From the NCBI GenBank assembly GCA_009667805.1, contig CM019065.1, positions 150,324,101 through 150,388,100 of the forward strand: a stretch of DNA of 64,000 nt, in the 5' to 3' direction. Shown here piece after piece: positions 9,326 through 22,468 of the stretch. Each line of letters begins with the position of its first letter. The stretch's first letter is position 1. The DNA comes from Leptobrachium leishanense. Lineage: Eukaryota; Chordata; Amphibia; Anura; Megophryidae. The translations under genes were made by a program, and so were the position numbers. Under the pieces are notes generated by a model. It searched no databases. It worked only from the letters and a program-made list of their open reading frames with translations, and was not told where the DNA came from.

Positions 9326-10170
9326 CAAGGAAACCCAAACAAATGGGTAAAAGATGTTTATATGGCGCTAAGAAAGGATCTAGATATGGAAGTGGATGAT
9401 TGCAGCTCACCAATGGGTGTATCCCTCACCCACAACAAACAGTATAGAAAGGTAGACTTGCCAAAAGGCTAATCAGGGAGCGCAAATGGATGAACACTTA
9501 AAACACTCACACCAGGTGACAAAAATGGAGTGCAAGAAATATACTCATCTTAGATAATATACCAGCAGGGGAAATAGGACAAAAACCTATGAAGTACAAA
9601 AGAAAAAGAACAGGAACGAATTGCGCAGTACCAAAAAAATATCAGAGCAATAACAGAAAGTAGCAGTAAACACACTCACAAAGGTGGAGCCTGTGAGGCT
9701 CTCTGTCAGCGCCTGTAAGCCACTTGAAGGGGGGCTTCACCCACAAAGTACGTCGGTTCTTGTCTCGCTTTATTTTCTTATGTGCACTTATTCTTATCCA
9801 GAGAGATGGAATTTACACAAAAGGAACCTCGGATAAATGAAGAGTGTATAGCGTGATAACGTTATGCTAAGATTATATATCAAATAGCAATGACACACTC
9901 ACGTGGTGTAGAGCCTCCTTTCAGGGTGGCTCAGTAGAAAAGGCCTCAGACCATATTAGGTAGGTCTCACCCTTCTTGAGTCTCGGTAGATGTTGGAATC
10001 GTAGACTTCAGATATCTCAAGGTGATGGTATAAATTAATGATATGGTAAAAGGTAAAAAAATGAAAATTTATTACAAATAAAACAATAAAAGTATATACA
10101 AAAGGGGGGGGATAAACCAAAACGCGTTTCTCCTGCCGTCCTGCAGGCTTCCTCAGTCGGTAATAGCCCC
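9326..10170 (-). mobile_element. 845-bp unclassified insertion with 11-bp target duplication
   Basis: It interrupts the Tc1 end. The direct repeat CTTCATCTAAG lies at 9315-9325 and 10171-10181. On the minus strand the insert contains GAGGAAGCCTGCAGGACGGC followed by GAGAAACGCGTTTTGG, a motif I associate with a common uncharacterised frog repeat. It has no coding capacity. An 11-bp duplication would fit retroposition better than a DNA transposon. Confidence 0.65.
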
Positions 10171-10470
10171 CTTCATCTAAGTCACAATAATTTGAAAAAC
10201 ACAGCCTGCTTAAAATAATACAACACAAACATATGTTTTCATGTGTTTATTGAACATAACATGTAAACATTCACAGTGCAGGGTGGAAAAAGTATGTGAA
10301 CCCCTAGCCTAATGACTTCTCCAAGAGCTAATTGGAGCCAGGAGTGAGCCAACCTTGAGTCCAATCCGTGTGATATTATTGGAGGTGTTGCCGAAAGCTG
10401 TCCTGCCCTTTAAAAAACACACACCAGTTTTGGGTTTACTGGTTTCAAGAGGCACTGCCTGATGTGAACC

Positions 10471-11488
<1,018 letters not shown>

Positions 11489-11637
11489 GTCCAAAGGTTG
11501 TCGAAGATATATTCAATAAGAAACTTATAAATATAGTCTATATTTCCTAGAAATTCTCCTAAATTCTTTTAATGGTAGGTGTTTTGCTTTAAAAAATATA
11601 ATCAACAACCAGATAAAACACATACGTACACATACAT

Positions 11638-12045
11638 TAGGGATGCACCGATACCACTTTAAGACAGACAGAGTATGAGTACCGATACTTTTCTTTAATG
11701 TCATGTGACGCTTTCCAATAAGAACAGACCATATAAAAATGCCCCCAGATAGATATATACACACACACACTGCCCCAGCTCATGGGATTTTGCCCCCAGC
11801 TCATGGATTCTCCCCCCGGCACTCTCCGCGATGATACTTACCTTCCTGGGCGACGCCGGGAAAGTCTTTGCGCGTGCGCTCGTTGGAAGGCCCCCAGCCG
11901 CGACCACGTGGGACCACGTGATCGCGGTGGGTGCCTTTCAACGAGCGCGCGCGGAAACTTTCCCGGCGTCGCCCAGGAAGGTAAGTATCATCGCGGAGAG
12001 CTCCAGGTGCCTGTCCGAATGCTGCTCACTGTGTTTATACTTACC
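11638..12045 (+). mobile_element. hAT-like element copy 2, truncated
   Basis: It starts TAGGGATGCACCGATACC and continues with the same CATGTGACGCTTTCCAATAA block as copy 1. Two CAGCTCATGG minisatellite units and one half of the GC-rich palindrome follow (11826-11995, with the AAGGTAAGTAT splice-site motif at both edges). It then runs into an unrelated MITE and lacks its right terminus. Confidence 0.75.
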
Positions 12046-12416
12046 TTCCTGATGACGGGCAATGACGGACAATATACGATGTACGGCAGCACAAAAGTCC
12101 GGCCGTGCAACGCAAGTGGAATTTGAACGCATTTTTCTGAGAACGCTGAACCGCTAGTACTGACGTACTGAGTGCGCAGCTGCGGCATAGCGGCGTGTTT
12201 GCGTGATTAGGAGATGTCAGACACTGCTAATGTCCAGCCTACATAACGTCCAGACGCAAAAAGAGTTTTATTGACGATCCGTACAAAATCACGACCGACA
12301 ATGCGCGTCGTCTGACCGTTTTTGCGCATTCCGTGAAAAAAATACGTCAATGCGTTCAGACGCACTTTTTCACGTTCGCGGGGAAAAATGCTTTCGTCTG
12401 ACCCTAGCCTAACATA
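12045..12416. mobile_element. TTAA-type MITE, GGCTAGGGTCAGA family, copy c (left-truncated)
   Basis: The right end TCTGACCCTAGCC is intact and the left end is missing. The interior matches copies a, e and h (ACGTACTGAGTGCGC, TTTTATTGACGATCCGTAC). Confidence 0.7.
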
Positions 12417-12571
12417 CATACATATTAGGGCTGTGCAATATTGACAAAAGATGGCTACAGGCATCCATTTTTAATTTTTCCATTATATACCTGACAAGGT
12501 TCACATACTTTTCCCACCCTGCACTGTGAATGTTTACATGTTCTGTTCAATAAAAACCATGCAAACATATA

Positions 12572-13410
12572 CAGGGTAATTCAAAGAGATCAGAATTGCT
12601 TGAGAAAGGTAACCGAACGCTGAAAATCAGCGTTCGGTTACCATTCTTGGCCATTCGGCTATCCAGAGAGCAGGCAATTCAAATCCTGGCGAATTGCCTG
12701 AACATACGGTGCCTGTTCGAGGGCAGTGAAAACCCCATGAAAAAGCACTGCTTCGGCTATTCAGAGAACACAAACCAGCAGTGAAAGGTTCCCGAAATGC
12801 CCTGCCATTCGGTGGTTTCATTCGGCAAGTTTATTCAGGAGAATCCCATAGGCTTCAATGATAAAAATATTCCCGTTTTAATTCAATATCTAATAAATCG
12901 TTCATTATAAAATTCTGCAGTAAAGAGTCTTTTTTTTTTTTTTTTTTTTTTTAAACTAAACAGAAAAAATGCTTAGTTTACTTATTTTTTCTGTAACAGC
13001 CCTCTTTATTATCATTCCCTGGACCTCGTATGTAAATTTCAGACATTTTCGCTCAGTTTCTTTGCAAACAGCGTTTCACTTTTCAATCATTCATGCAAAC
13101 GGTTTTCCTAATTTATTCACTTCACTCTGTCTGCGGTGTGGGGCTTTTTCCGGTGGCTGCACTGTGTGTGAGATCGGCTCCTGCTCGGGTTTTTCTGTGG
13201 TTTTCGGCAGGTTAATCCAGATGTTTGAGGGTTTTTGGTGTGCATTCGCCGGGTTTTGCGGTAGCTTTTCCCTGCAATTCGGGGACCCTGTGGTGTTTGC
13301 TGAATACACTGCAGGGTCACCGAAATGGGATCGGCAAAAGGAACCGAATTGAAATGAACGAAAAGTCACTGAACGTGTGGTGACTTTTCAAATCTCTTTG
13401 AATAATCCTG
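12572..13410. mobile_element. MITE with CAGGGTTATTCAGAGAG-type ends, nested in Tc1 A
   Basis: The ends CAGGGTAATTCAAAGAGATC and GATTTGAAAAGTCACC (inverted, 13374-13410) are imperfect inverted repeats. The same family lies at 16499-16879, with short relatives at 21544-21720, 23259-23408 and about 37330-37485. Short self-complementary blocks (AACGCTGAAAATCAGCGTT) occur inside. Frames at 12969-13352 lack any recognisable domain. Confidence 0.65.
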
Positions 13411-13749
13411 TTAAGGTCTGTGTTGTATTATTTTAAGCAGACTGTGTTTTTCAAATTGTTGTGACTTAGATGAAGATCAGAGCACATTTTATGACCAATT
13501 CATGCAAAACTCCACGTAATCCCAAAAGGGTTCACATACTTTTTCTTGCAACTGTACTAATGATATATTATTAATCTGCCGAAAAGAACGAGAAATTATA
13601 TATAATTTATTATGTCTGGGTCATCTAATAAAGCGTGGCTTCAAAACACGTTTAAACATGAGCGAAACCGGTAAAAATTAGCTCAGCACACAGGCGTTAA
13701 ATGCCTCAGCAGCAAAAGGGTTAAAGACTGGAATTGCCATGTTTGCAAC

Positions 13750-14560
13750 AGTTACAAGCACTTATAAAGTGCCAACAAGGGAGAGACAGAATAACAAATA
13801 TACTTAGAACCCTGCATGAGAGTTTACAATCTAAGAGGAGAGGGGTGACACACTAGGTGAGGGTGAATAGAGAACAAGAAGTAACTGGGTGCATGTGGGC
13901 TGGGTGGGAAGAAAGAGCAAGAAATGAATAATGGGGAAAGTAATGTTGTGGGGGAGTTCTATAAAAAGGGGGCAGCTTAGGAGAAGTCTTTAAGGCGAGA
14001 ATTGGGGGTGTGGGTACAAGGAACTGATAGTCAGATCATTGGCAGAGCGAAGTGGTCGGGATAGGATGTACCTACTAATAAGGGAGGAGATGTAGGCAGG
14101 GGTGCAGTTATGGAGAGCTTTGTAAGTGAGGATCAGTATTTTGAATTGGATTCTAAAAAGGAAACAGGGAGCCAGTGTAGAGATTGACAAAAGGGAGAGG
14201 TGCAGGAGTCTGGCACAGGCGTTCCTAACAGACTGCAGAGGGATAATCTGGGATCTCTTAAGGCCAGAGAGAAGGAGGTTACAGTAGTCAAGGCGGAAGA
14301 GAAGAGTTTGGATGAGCATTTTAGCAGAGTACTGATTAAGAAAGGGACGCATGTGTGCAAGGTTTTTTTAGGTGGAAGTAGCAAGATTTGGTTAGGGACT
14401 GAATGTGAGGAGTAAACAATAGATTGGAGTCCAAGAGGACCCCGAGAGGTAGAAGTAATGGCGGCACCATTCACCTGAAGGGAAATGGAGGGAAAACGAG
14501 AAGTTCAGTTTTAGAGCACTGGTTAAGATTACACCATGGTTGGAATACAGCCTTATGCTG
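13750..14560 (-). mobile_element. L2-like LINE 3' fragment (reverse transcriptase tail)
   Basis: Minus-strand translation between about 14474 and 13990 gives the typical end of an L2/CR1-clade reverse transcriptase, including R-L-D-Y-C-N-L-L-L-S-G, S-L-H-W-L-P-V-S and Y-K-A-L-H-N. At least one frameshift near 14150 splits it. The 3' UTR is shared with 41280-42010. Both are 5'-truncated and dead. Confidence 0.8.
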
Positions 14561-14569
14561 GTGATTTCA

Positions 14570-15964
14570 ACCATCAATTTGCTATAGAATAATCTAGAAG
14601 GGACACCTACCCTGACCTCTCTTGCCTATTTAAGTGGTAAGGCTGTGTGGAGCATCGGTCTCCTCCCACTTTGTAGCTCTGTTGGGCTGTGACAGCTGTA
14701 TGTGGGGTTTCTTATAACACAGCTGTCACTGAGCAGTTGGGGGTTGAATGACGAGCACCAATGATGTCAGTGTGTCTTTGCAGGAGTGAGCGCTTCCAAA
14801 GATCACAGCTGTGGATTGGTGCTGTGTGTACATCCAGAGTGAGCAATTGCGAGACTGCTGGCCACTCGCAAAGATCAGTACTACAGCTCTACTTGCATAA
14901 CTTGTGTAGCGCTATTTTAAAAACTCTGTTGCTGTATTGCTCGGGTTTGGCCACCAGAGGGAGACAAGCGCAATGTAAAGTATACTGGACACAATGGGAC
15001 TACGTTTTCCATCATGCTTTGCGGTGGAGACAGGAAGTGGGTGGGGAAAAGAGGAAAGGACATCCGCAGCCTCCCCCGAAGGAGAGCCAGTGTGAGCCGA
15101 GCGGTGAACAGAGTAAGACGCACGTGAGACTGAGTGATTGTGACCTGGCCAGAGAGCAGGCGCTGCCTTGCAGACGCTGGGGATTGATACAGTGACTTGC
15201 CAGAGACATAGTAATCCACCGCTGAGAGGTTTTGCACAGAGTTCCGGTTTGGACCCTGAGTAAGGAGACCGCGATGATCCACTGGGAGTGCAGGCGGTAG
15301 ATCTTGTTGCAGAAATCGGGCAAGCAGGAGAAGCGGATCCGGTGGCACAGAGTTCCAGTAAAATCCAGCGGAGAGACATCCTTGATCGGGCAGCGGAACA
15401 GATTGTCTGGCGGATGGGTGAGAGGCCTTCCAGGCCACAGTCAAAGTTTAACAAAGCACGCTGCAGTATCGTTTAAATCTACAGGGCCCCAACGTGACTA
15501 GTCGAAGATTTGCTAAATCCATTCACTGGCCAGTCGAATATAGTACCCGGGTACCTGAGCTCACACACACACACCTTTTTTTTGGGACATTACCTTCACG
15601 GGACTTACACTCCAGAAACAAAAGGGGTTAAACTTTTCTTTTACCGCTGCGCGTTTCTCGCATTACGAAATCCTGTTTTCTATATACCGTGCTTACATTA
15701 TATATGCCGCTTTATTGAGACCAGTAAAGTATATAATCTATAAAATCCACAACAGTGCTGGTGTATTCCCTAGTGTGGAGAGACTAACCCAAGGTTAAAT
15801 TCAGTGGCTCCTCCGGGAGTGAGCGCTACACTTGCATAAGAGCCGCGCATGCTCAGTACGCAAGTAGCTCCCGGGTCTTCTGCATTCTGGAAGCCCTGGA
15901 AGAGAAACTGGAAAAGGAGCTGAGAGTTGCAGTACAAAAGGTGAGTCTTAAAATAAACTATAAA
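14570..15964. other. intergenic sequence of unclear origin
   Basis: The stretch has moderate GC content and overlapping frames of up to 180 codons on both strands (14912-15454). None resembles a known family. Repeated phrases such as GAGTGAGCGCT (14785 and 15818) suggest a degraded repeat or LTR-type sequence. I cannot name it. Confidence 0.3.
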
Positions 15965-16264
15965 GCTTGGGTCAGACGAGCGCAGTGTTCACGTCCGTGG
16001 TAGCATAAAATTATGATCAAAAAGAGACCCACACACGAAGTATGTCCGCACAGAAGTGCGGACACACAGACGTGGCAAACAGACGCAAGTTAGGCAAGAA
16101 CGTAAAAGCGCAAGAATGGACAGGCGGAGTGCGCCACCCCGCATAGCTTTGTGTGCGAGTGATGGAACGTGGTCAGACAGACTGCATTTATACGTCCAGC
16201 ATTTTTGACGGACAAAATGTTTTTCCCTGCTACAGTCAAAAAATACGCTCGTCTGACCCTAGCC
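15965..16264. mobile_element. TTAA-type MITE, copy d
   Basis: The left end is slightly decayed (GCTTGGGTCAGACGAGCG) and the right end is CGTCTGACCCTAGCC followed by TTAA (16265-16268). It carries GTCCAGCATTTTTGACGGAC as in copies b and g. Confidence 0.8.
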
Positions 16265-16498
16265 TTAAAAGCTATAAAAAGAAAAAAAAAAAGAAACCTG
16301 TGCTATTATGCTCAAGAACAAAATTGCAAACCTTAAGAGTTCCATTTATGTACGTATTCTATTCGTTATTATGTGGGGTATTTTTTAGTAAATAACGAAT
16401 TTCAATGCAATGTTAAGACAATTCTTAGCCGTCATCTTGTTTTAGGTTTTTATGTCACTGAGCTAAGGTCTCTACTATATGTACCTACATAACATATA

Positions 16499-16879
16499 CA
16501 GGGTTATTCAGAGAGATCCAAAATGTAACCGGACACTGAATTTCAGCGTACTGGGACATTTCGGGGCTATTCAGAGAGCAGGCATTTTCGTTCAGTAGTT
16601 TTTTTTGCAAACAGCGTTTAAATTTTTAAACTTTCAAGCAAACTTTTTTCTTTTTTTTTTTTTACCACGTTCGTCTGCATGTTGGGTTTTTCCAGCGGCT
16701 GCTCTGCGCTGTGATCGGTGGCTCGTCAGGTTTTGTAGGGAGTTTTCCCTGCACTACGGGGGGCCCTGCAGTGCTTGCTGAATACACCGCAGGGTCAACG
16801 AAATAGAAATCGCCCCGAAATTCAGAGAATGAAAAGTCACTGAACATGCGGCGATATTTCAGATCTCTGAATAACCCTG
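16499..16879. mobile_element. MITE with CAGGGTTATTCAGAGAGATC ends
   Basis: The left end CAGGGTTATTCAGAGAGATC pairs with GATCTCTGAATAACCCTG at the right. ATA precedes and follows the element, a possible 3-bp duplication. It is related to 12572-13410. Confidence 0.8.
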
Positions 16880-16941
16880 ATAGTTATATTTCACACATGG
16901 CGTTGAAATGGTTAAAAATATGATTTGAAGAGAGTCTTTAA

Positions 16942-17579
16942 CCTCCCTGGCGGTATTCCCGAGTGTGACTCGGGGTTAAATTTCGCTACCACGAACGGTA
17001 ACCCCGAGCCACACTCTGGCTGGATGCATTTTATTATTCATTATTTATAAAGCGCCAGCATATTCCGCAGTATATGATCGCGGCGAGCTGCTTCCTGGAA
17101 GGCTCCCTGCGTGTCACATGTGCAGGGGGCGGGGCTAGCATAAAATAAATCTTTTTTACAGTTTACAGCACTTTGGATTATACAGTGTAATGTTTATGAA
17201 CGGCCACTAGGTGGCAGTACAGGATAAGAAATGGACCATACATCATCTCACCCTTGCTTGAAGACAGATTTCAGTGTTTTTTGTAGTATTTTATTGAATA
17301 TCATTTATTTGCATTATTTTGGATAATTATTTTTGGGATAATAAATTATTATGTCGTGTTTCAAACTTTATCGGACTCAGTGTATTTACTATATTTATTT
17401 TTTAAATTTATTTATTTATAAAAGGATTTTACCAGTAAGGACTCTTGATTGCACGGATTTCAGTGCGTGATTTCTAATTATTACAGGCTAACTATGTACA
17501 AAAACACGTTTCCTTTAAAAAAAAAAAATTGAGATGCTTTTAGACACGAAATTTCGAAAAAATTAGACCGCCAGGGAGG
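16942..17579. mobile_element. piggyBac-like MITE (CCTCCCTGGCGGT ends, TTAA duplication)
   Basis: It is bounded by TTAA at 16938-16941 and 17580-17583, with inverted ends CCTCCCTGGCGGT and ACCGCCAGGGAGG. CCY starts with TTAA targets are typical of piggyBac. An L2-like tail fragment is embedded at about 17028-17075. Confidence 0.85.
17028..17075 (-). mobile_element. tiny L2-like LINE tail
   Basis: On the minus strand it reads GGAATATGCTGGCGCTTTAT followed by AAATAATGAATAATAAAA, the extreme 3' end of L2-like LINEs. The same tail is seen at 25141-25186 and near 62270. Confidence 0.7.
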
Positions 17580-17775
17580 TTAAGGTTTTGAAATTTGTTA
17601 CTCCATGTCAGTGTGCAATACAATATTCACTGTACCCAGTGCTTTTTTTCTGAAAAAAATAGGTGGGGGTACTCTCACGCCTGGGGAAAAACTGATTGTT
17701 TACTAGGTGTAAAGCCTGCCCAGAGGGCAGTCTATTGTTAAGTGAGTTGTGCGTGAATGTTCGCCGAAATGACAG

Positions 17776-17930
17776 CAGCTCACATGGATATATATATTGC
17801 CCCCTGCTCACATGGGTATAATTGCCCCCTGCTCACATGGGTATAATTGCCCCCCTGCTCACATGGGTATGATTGCCCCCCTGCTCACATGGGTATATTT
17901 GCCCTCAGCTCACATGGCTACATTTGCCCC
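17776..17930. repeat. 24-25 bp tandem repeat (GCCCCCTGCTCACATGGGTA)
   Basis: About six units with a TAATT or TATTT spacer. The unit resembles the minisatellite of the TAGGGATGCACC hAT family (GCCCCCAGCTCATGGATAT). It is followed by a GC-rich, CACGTG-containing segment (17936-18150), as in that family. A CAGTGCTTTTTTTCTG hAT-type start is visible at 17637. Confidence 0.75.
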
Positions 17931-18149
17931 TTCAAGTTGGCGTCACGTGTAGCTGCGGGCACGTGACAGTGGAGGCCCTGCGACGCGGGTTTCAGAAACA
18001 GCCGGCGGCGGGTCCCCGACGGGCAGCACGACAGCGGGTTCCAGGGGGCATCTCACAGAGCGGCGGGCCTGCCGCCATCCAACCGCCGCGGCATGCGCCG
18101 GCTGTTGGATGCGCGCGCAGCAACGGCTTGGCGACGGACACACCAAGCC

Positions 18150-19230
18150 TGTTTTATAGTATAGATAAGGACAAAAAAAGTCGTAATAATGGGCTACATT
18201 ACATTCTGGGTGCTAACGTTAGCACTCACCTGAGTGAGCGGTAATGTTAGCCAGGCTGTGATTAACTTTTTTGCTACAGAATCCGTTAGCACCAGCCAAA
18301 CACCCCCCCCCCCCACCAAAAAAAAAAAAAATCTAAAAAAAAATCCAGATGCTCCCTTACTATCTCGTGGCGAGGACCGCGGCTCCGTCTGCCTTTCCTC
18401 CGTCCGGCGGGAGCAGGCAGAGAATTGGGGAAAAAGTTCCCCAGTCTGTAACGTTGGGGGCTTCCAGCCTCTCCAGTGTGCTTGAAGGCAGCATGTCTGA
18501 TGCTGCTCGCTGACCAACGCCCGGTTTAAATAGAGACAGGCAGGGAGGTGGCTGCATGGAGGCGCGGCTTGAGAGGGGGGGGGGGCACGGTCTGGTGAAG
18601 GTCTTTAAAAACCCACAGTTCCTTCTCAGCAGTGCCAGACCGTGGTTATCCATACCTGAGCTCCCTGTACCTGTATTCTCTTGTGATTTAACCTGTTATT
18701 GACCTCTGCTTGTTTTCTGACCATTCTGCCTTCCGTTGCCCTAGACTATTTTCCTTGTACTACGCTACTGCACTGATATCAACCCGGCTATTCCATTTGA
18801 CTATTCTATTCTCTGTATCCCTGACTCTGGCTCGTCTGACTACCCCCGTGTTGCTGACCTGGTTTTGCATTACGACATTGTCTTGGAATAACCCTTTCTG
18901 TCTAGCTAGTATACTTATACCTGGCCAATTTTTAAGGACCAGACAGTTAGGGATTGTTCTACGGCTACTCTGTTGGTAGCTTTTCGCTCTGTGGAGTGTT
19001 GGGCTTTAAGGGCTGCGTGGTGGGATCCGGGAACCGTGACAGTCTCTCCCTGCGGATCACTACACTGACCTGCCGGATCTCGCGATCCTAGCGCCCCGAT
19101 TTTAGCGGGAGGATTGTAATCGAGCCCTAAAAGTGTATGGAATGATGTGAAACAACTACATAAAATAAAAATAGAGAATCATAGCGCAACACTGATAGTC
19201 AGGATGTGAAATTGGCCCCTTCCACACCTA
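18150..19230. other. intergenic sequence, possible decayed LTR
   Basis: The C/T-rich part at 18610-18980 (many CTGAC and CTGTNCC blocks) followed by GGGAACCGTGACAG resembles frog Gypsy LTR sequence, but neither terminus nor a primer-binding site could be fixed. A perfect 16-bp palindrome GTGCTAACGTTAGCAC lies at 18210-18225. Confidence 0.3.
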
Positions 19231-19234
19231 TTAA

Positions 19235-19840
19235 AAAGGAACACTCTACTCAAATAACCCCACCTCGTTTTTTTATCCTAACCTATCCATATTCCCTTAA
19301 TAAATCTTTATTTTTTATTTTTTTACTTGTAACTGTAATACTTACCCTAAAATCCTCTCGTTTCCAGCAGTGTTTTTTTTTTTTTTTACTCACCTCCCTC
19401 TTCCGCTCCCGTCCTTCTTGCATTGAAGTTGCCTTCTGGTTTACGTGAGAAGCGCGCATGCGCGCCTCTCACGTAAGCCAGCCAATCGGCAGGCTTCCTC
19501 CCGGCTCCCTCTGAGGGTTAGTGTTGCGCGCAAGAGGATGCGCGCAACACTAACCCTCAGGAGGGAGCCACCAGCTTCTGCGGTGAGTTGGAGACGTCAT
19601 CACGCTGAAAGCGCAATGACGTCTCCTACTCGGCAAAAGTTGGCAGAAGCAGGAAATATGATTCCCGCTCTGCTGACTGACAGCTGGGAGGGCGGAGTAA
19701 AGTTCTCCGCCTCTCTCAGCTGTTTTCAGCATTTACAGCTGAACCGCTGAGCGGAGGGGGGGGGGGACAGAGGGCAGGATACTCCGGGCATCATGACCAC
19801 CTAAAATAGCTTAGGTGGTCATGTTGCTTAGAGTATCCCT
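19235..19840. mobile_element. T2/Kolobok-like element with TTAA duplication
   Basis: TTAA at 19231-19234 and 19841-19844 flanks inverted ends AAAGGAACACTCTAC and TAGAGTATCCCT, fitting the TTAAAGGRR rule for frog T2 elements. The interior contains a hairpin at about 19510-19565 with arms GTTAGTGTTGCGCGCA and TGCGCGCAACACTAAC. Confidence 0.75.
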
Positions 19841-19917
19841 TTAAATAAACAATAGCTGTAGCTCACTTGAAGACACTATAAAATGGAACCAGATTTTTTA
19901 ATACTGTTACTTTAAAT

Positions 19918-21094
19918 CAGTGTTGCCCAAACCTGTCCTCGGGAGCCTCAACCAGGCCAGATTCCCAGGACATACTTGAAAACAAGAGAAATCTCAATGT
20001 ATCCTTCCTGGTAAAATACTTTGCAAATAAATACATTTTGCAGATCACCTGGGGGAAAAGCAGACTGAATCCTGCAATCACTGACCAGCAAGAAAAGTCT
20101 GCATTGCAGTTAGCCGTTTTTTGCAACGCTGGCACGGAGTGGATAATCCCCTAGCATTTGTGAGCTCCACAGCCATGAAACTCACAGTAATGCGCAGTGT
20201 GTATGAGCTCCACAGCAATGAAACTCCACTATCCACCAAGTACTGTTTGAATAATATTGGGGTACTCCAATGAGAGGGTGTTTGAACTTGAGTACACCCC
20301 CACATGGTGGTAACAGCAGGACCAGGTGAACCTGTGTTGCCAGAGCTGATATTTAAAAATGCTTTTTTGAAGTGTATTTGGAATTTCCACCTTCAAGGGT
20401 GCACCACACACTGTCTGGAACTGCTGGGGAGGCTGGGGGTAAGGTGGCAGTGTAGACTTCTTGTGGCATGCCCTCTTGACATCAGAGGGGACTAGGCACC
20501 AGCAAGAGGAAGGGACCCTGAGGAGAGAGCGCAGGCTTCAGTATCCAGCACTGCGGAGGAGTCTGCTCTCTCACCTGGCAGATACAATGCAGCTCTCTGG
20601 GCACCGGCTGCATCTCAGAGGAGGAGCAGCAGGGACACAGCACCAGGCAGATAGTTTAAAAATTTGGATCCCTGTCAAGGCAAGTGACCATGGATTCAAA
20701 TTTTTTTGCACCCCTCCTGGTCTTGCGCTTTTAGGCAGCCACCTGTACCGCCTTACAGTGCCAGCTCCTCTGATCACACCGCTTGCCTGACAATCCGCAG
20801 CTCTGGCAAATGTGTGTAAATATGCTGCACCCCCCCATGCTGTTCAACGGTTCAGCAGCAGCAGCAGAGAGAGGGGGATGGGAGCTGGGCACTGAAGAAA
20901 CACAGGAGATTTTATTTAACCAGCCTTCCCTTGTCACTTACTGGGAGAAGAGGGGGGGGGGTTATCGGTCCCTACATACACTGACAATCAGAAGCGTTCA
21001 GGAGCAATTTGAGCTGCTGAGCGCTTACGATTCTCTGCCTGCCACTGCAGGAGGAGGGAGGATCCTCATGCTCTTAGTTCGGGCTGGTGGGGAG
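19918..21094. other. intergenic sequence with a broken hAT MITE and SINE tail
   Basis: 19918-20100 begins CAGTGTTGCCCAAACCTGTC, like the MITE at 7947. It is interrupted at about 19975-20040 by a SINE-tail-like block (ATGTATCCTTCCTGGTAAAA). Nothing else is supported up to the next hAT element. Confidence 0.5.
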
Positions 21095-22180
21095 TAGGGA
21101 TGAGCTGTTCGGGTTCAGAGTTCGACCCGAACTTTGACAGTTCGAAATTTCGAACTTTTTGGTCGGGTTCGGTTCGAAAAAAAAAAAGAAATTTTGAAAA
21201 AAGTATAGAAAATGCTTAAAAAAAAATATCTAGAAATAAAGAGACTCTTTACTGCAGAATGTTATAAGCAACGGTATATTAGATATTGAATTAAAAACTA
21301 ATGTGTACGTGGAAAGATTATCAACTCTAAATGACCTCTGTTCACAAACAGGCATAACACCAGGTGTTTTTAGTCTGGTAATCAATTTGATACATTGTAC
21401 AATATACTGAGGGTGGGGTGGTGTCTGCTTCTGATTGAGATTTGAGAATTAATTTCCCTAAAACATCCTAATATGCTGCATTTAACTGGTGTTTGAAAAA
21501 AATCTAAAGCAATGTTATTTTTCACCTCAGGATTATACATTCACAGGGTTATTCAGAGAAAGGTGAAACTCAGGAGAATGACTGGAGAATGGAAAATTCT
21601 AGGTCAAAATAGCCGAACCAGAAAAATTCTCCCATTTATCTCACTTTCCAAATCGGCTTTTTGGTCTAGAAGTTTCCATTCTCCTGCTTTTCACCGCCAA
21701 AAAAAAAAAAAAAATCAGTAAACCTTTTCTGCGTGTCCGAAAATGTCTCCTCTTTTCAAACAGACTGCCGCCCCAAGCAGTTGTTTATGGATAGATTAAA
21801 AGGAAAAGCATTTATCGTCATTTGAAATGTCATTTTTTGTTTTTTTACATATTTCTATACATCCTAGAAATCCGCCACTTCACAGGCAGGTTATGGGGAC
21901 CTCCTAGGCACGATATTTGAAGGAATTTTTGGTTTTTATTTTTAACCCTTATTTCATGGAAAACTCACTGTCCCTTTAAAAAAGTTTTTTTAAAACTTTT
22001 GGTCCTTGTTTCCTGTCCCCCAGGGCACTACCCGGACCCCCGTACACCTTTTATGGCAAATATGTAGCATATATGCCCTCTTGGAGGGCACTCTAAAAAA
22101 CCGAATTTTCAGCCCCATTGACTTGCATGGGAGTTCGGGTTCGGTCCTGAACAAATGGGGGGGTGTTCGGCTCATCCCTA
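21095..22180. mobile_element. hAT-like element (TAGGGATGAGC ends) with 8-bp target duplication
   Basis: The ends TAGGGATGAGCTGTTCGGG and GTGTTCGGCTCATCCCTA are inverted. The flanks GTGGGGAG (21087-21094) and GTGGTGAG (22181-22188) are an 8-bp duplication with one mismatch. The 1086-bp interior is non-coding and contains a CAGGGTTATTCAGAGA MITE from 21544. A block near 21235-21300 also occurs, inverted, at about 12860-12930. Confidence 0.85.
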
Positions 22181-22310
22181 GTGGTGAGGTGCCGGTACGG
22201 AGTACCCCATGAAAAAAAAGCCCTGACTGTACCACTATCGTGCAACTCTTGAACGCTTGTATTTGTAGGACATTTTCATAGATCTATATTTTTTGATTTC
22301 TTTTGAGAAA

Positions 22311-22468
22311 GGATTTTACCAGGAAGGATACATGGAGATCTTTCGTTTTCAAGTATGTCCTGGGTGGCGAGTACGTAACGTTGTAAGTGTCCTTGGGCAA
22401 GACACCTTGGAGAGGTGCTCGTCGGGATCAAACCCATGTCTCCACAGGCTCTCTCCACGCAGAGCAGA
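22311..22468 (-). mobile_element. SINE copy 2 (V-SINE-like)
   Basis: It matches the SINE at 5754-5942 from the tail (AAGGATTTTACCAGGAAGGA) through the CTTGGGCAAGACACC block. It ends with the tRNA-related part; its box B (GGTTTGATCCC on the minus strand) has one change. Confidence 0.7.

Larger units (their letters stand above)
11500..12495. mobile_element. composite insertion in Tc1 A (hAT piece plus TTAA-MITE piece)
   Basis: It is bounded by AAGGTT (11494-11499 and 12496-12501), which looks like a short target duplication in the Tc1 3' flank. It contains a hAT-like fragment (11638 to about 12045) joined to a truncated GGCTAGGG-family MITE (about 12045-12416). Confidence 0.55.

Noticed and set aside
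14912..15454. Overlapping frames of 175-180 codons
   Set aside because: Two minus-strand frames of equal length overlap each other in a GC-moderate region, with no recognisable motif.
18600..19040. Solo Gypsy-type LTR
   Set aside because: Composition and GTGACAG are suggestive, but no TG...CA ends, target duplication, primer-binding site or second copy were found.
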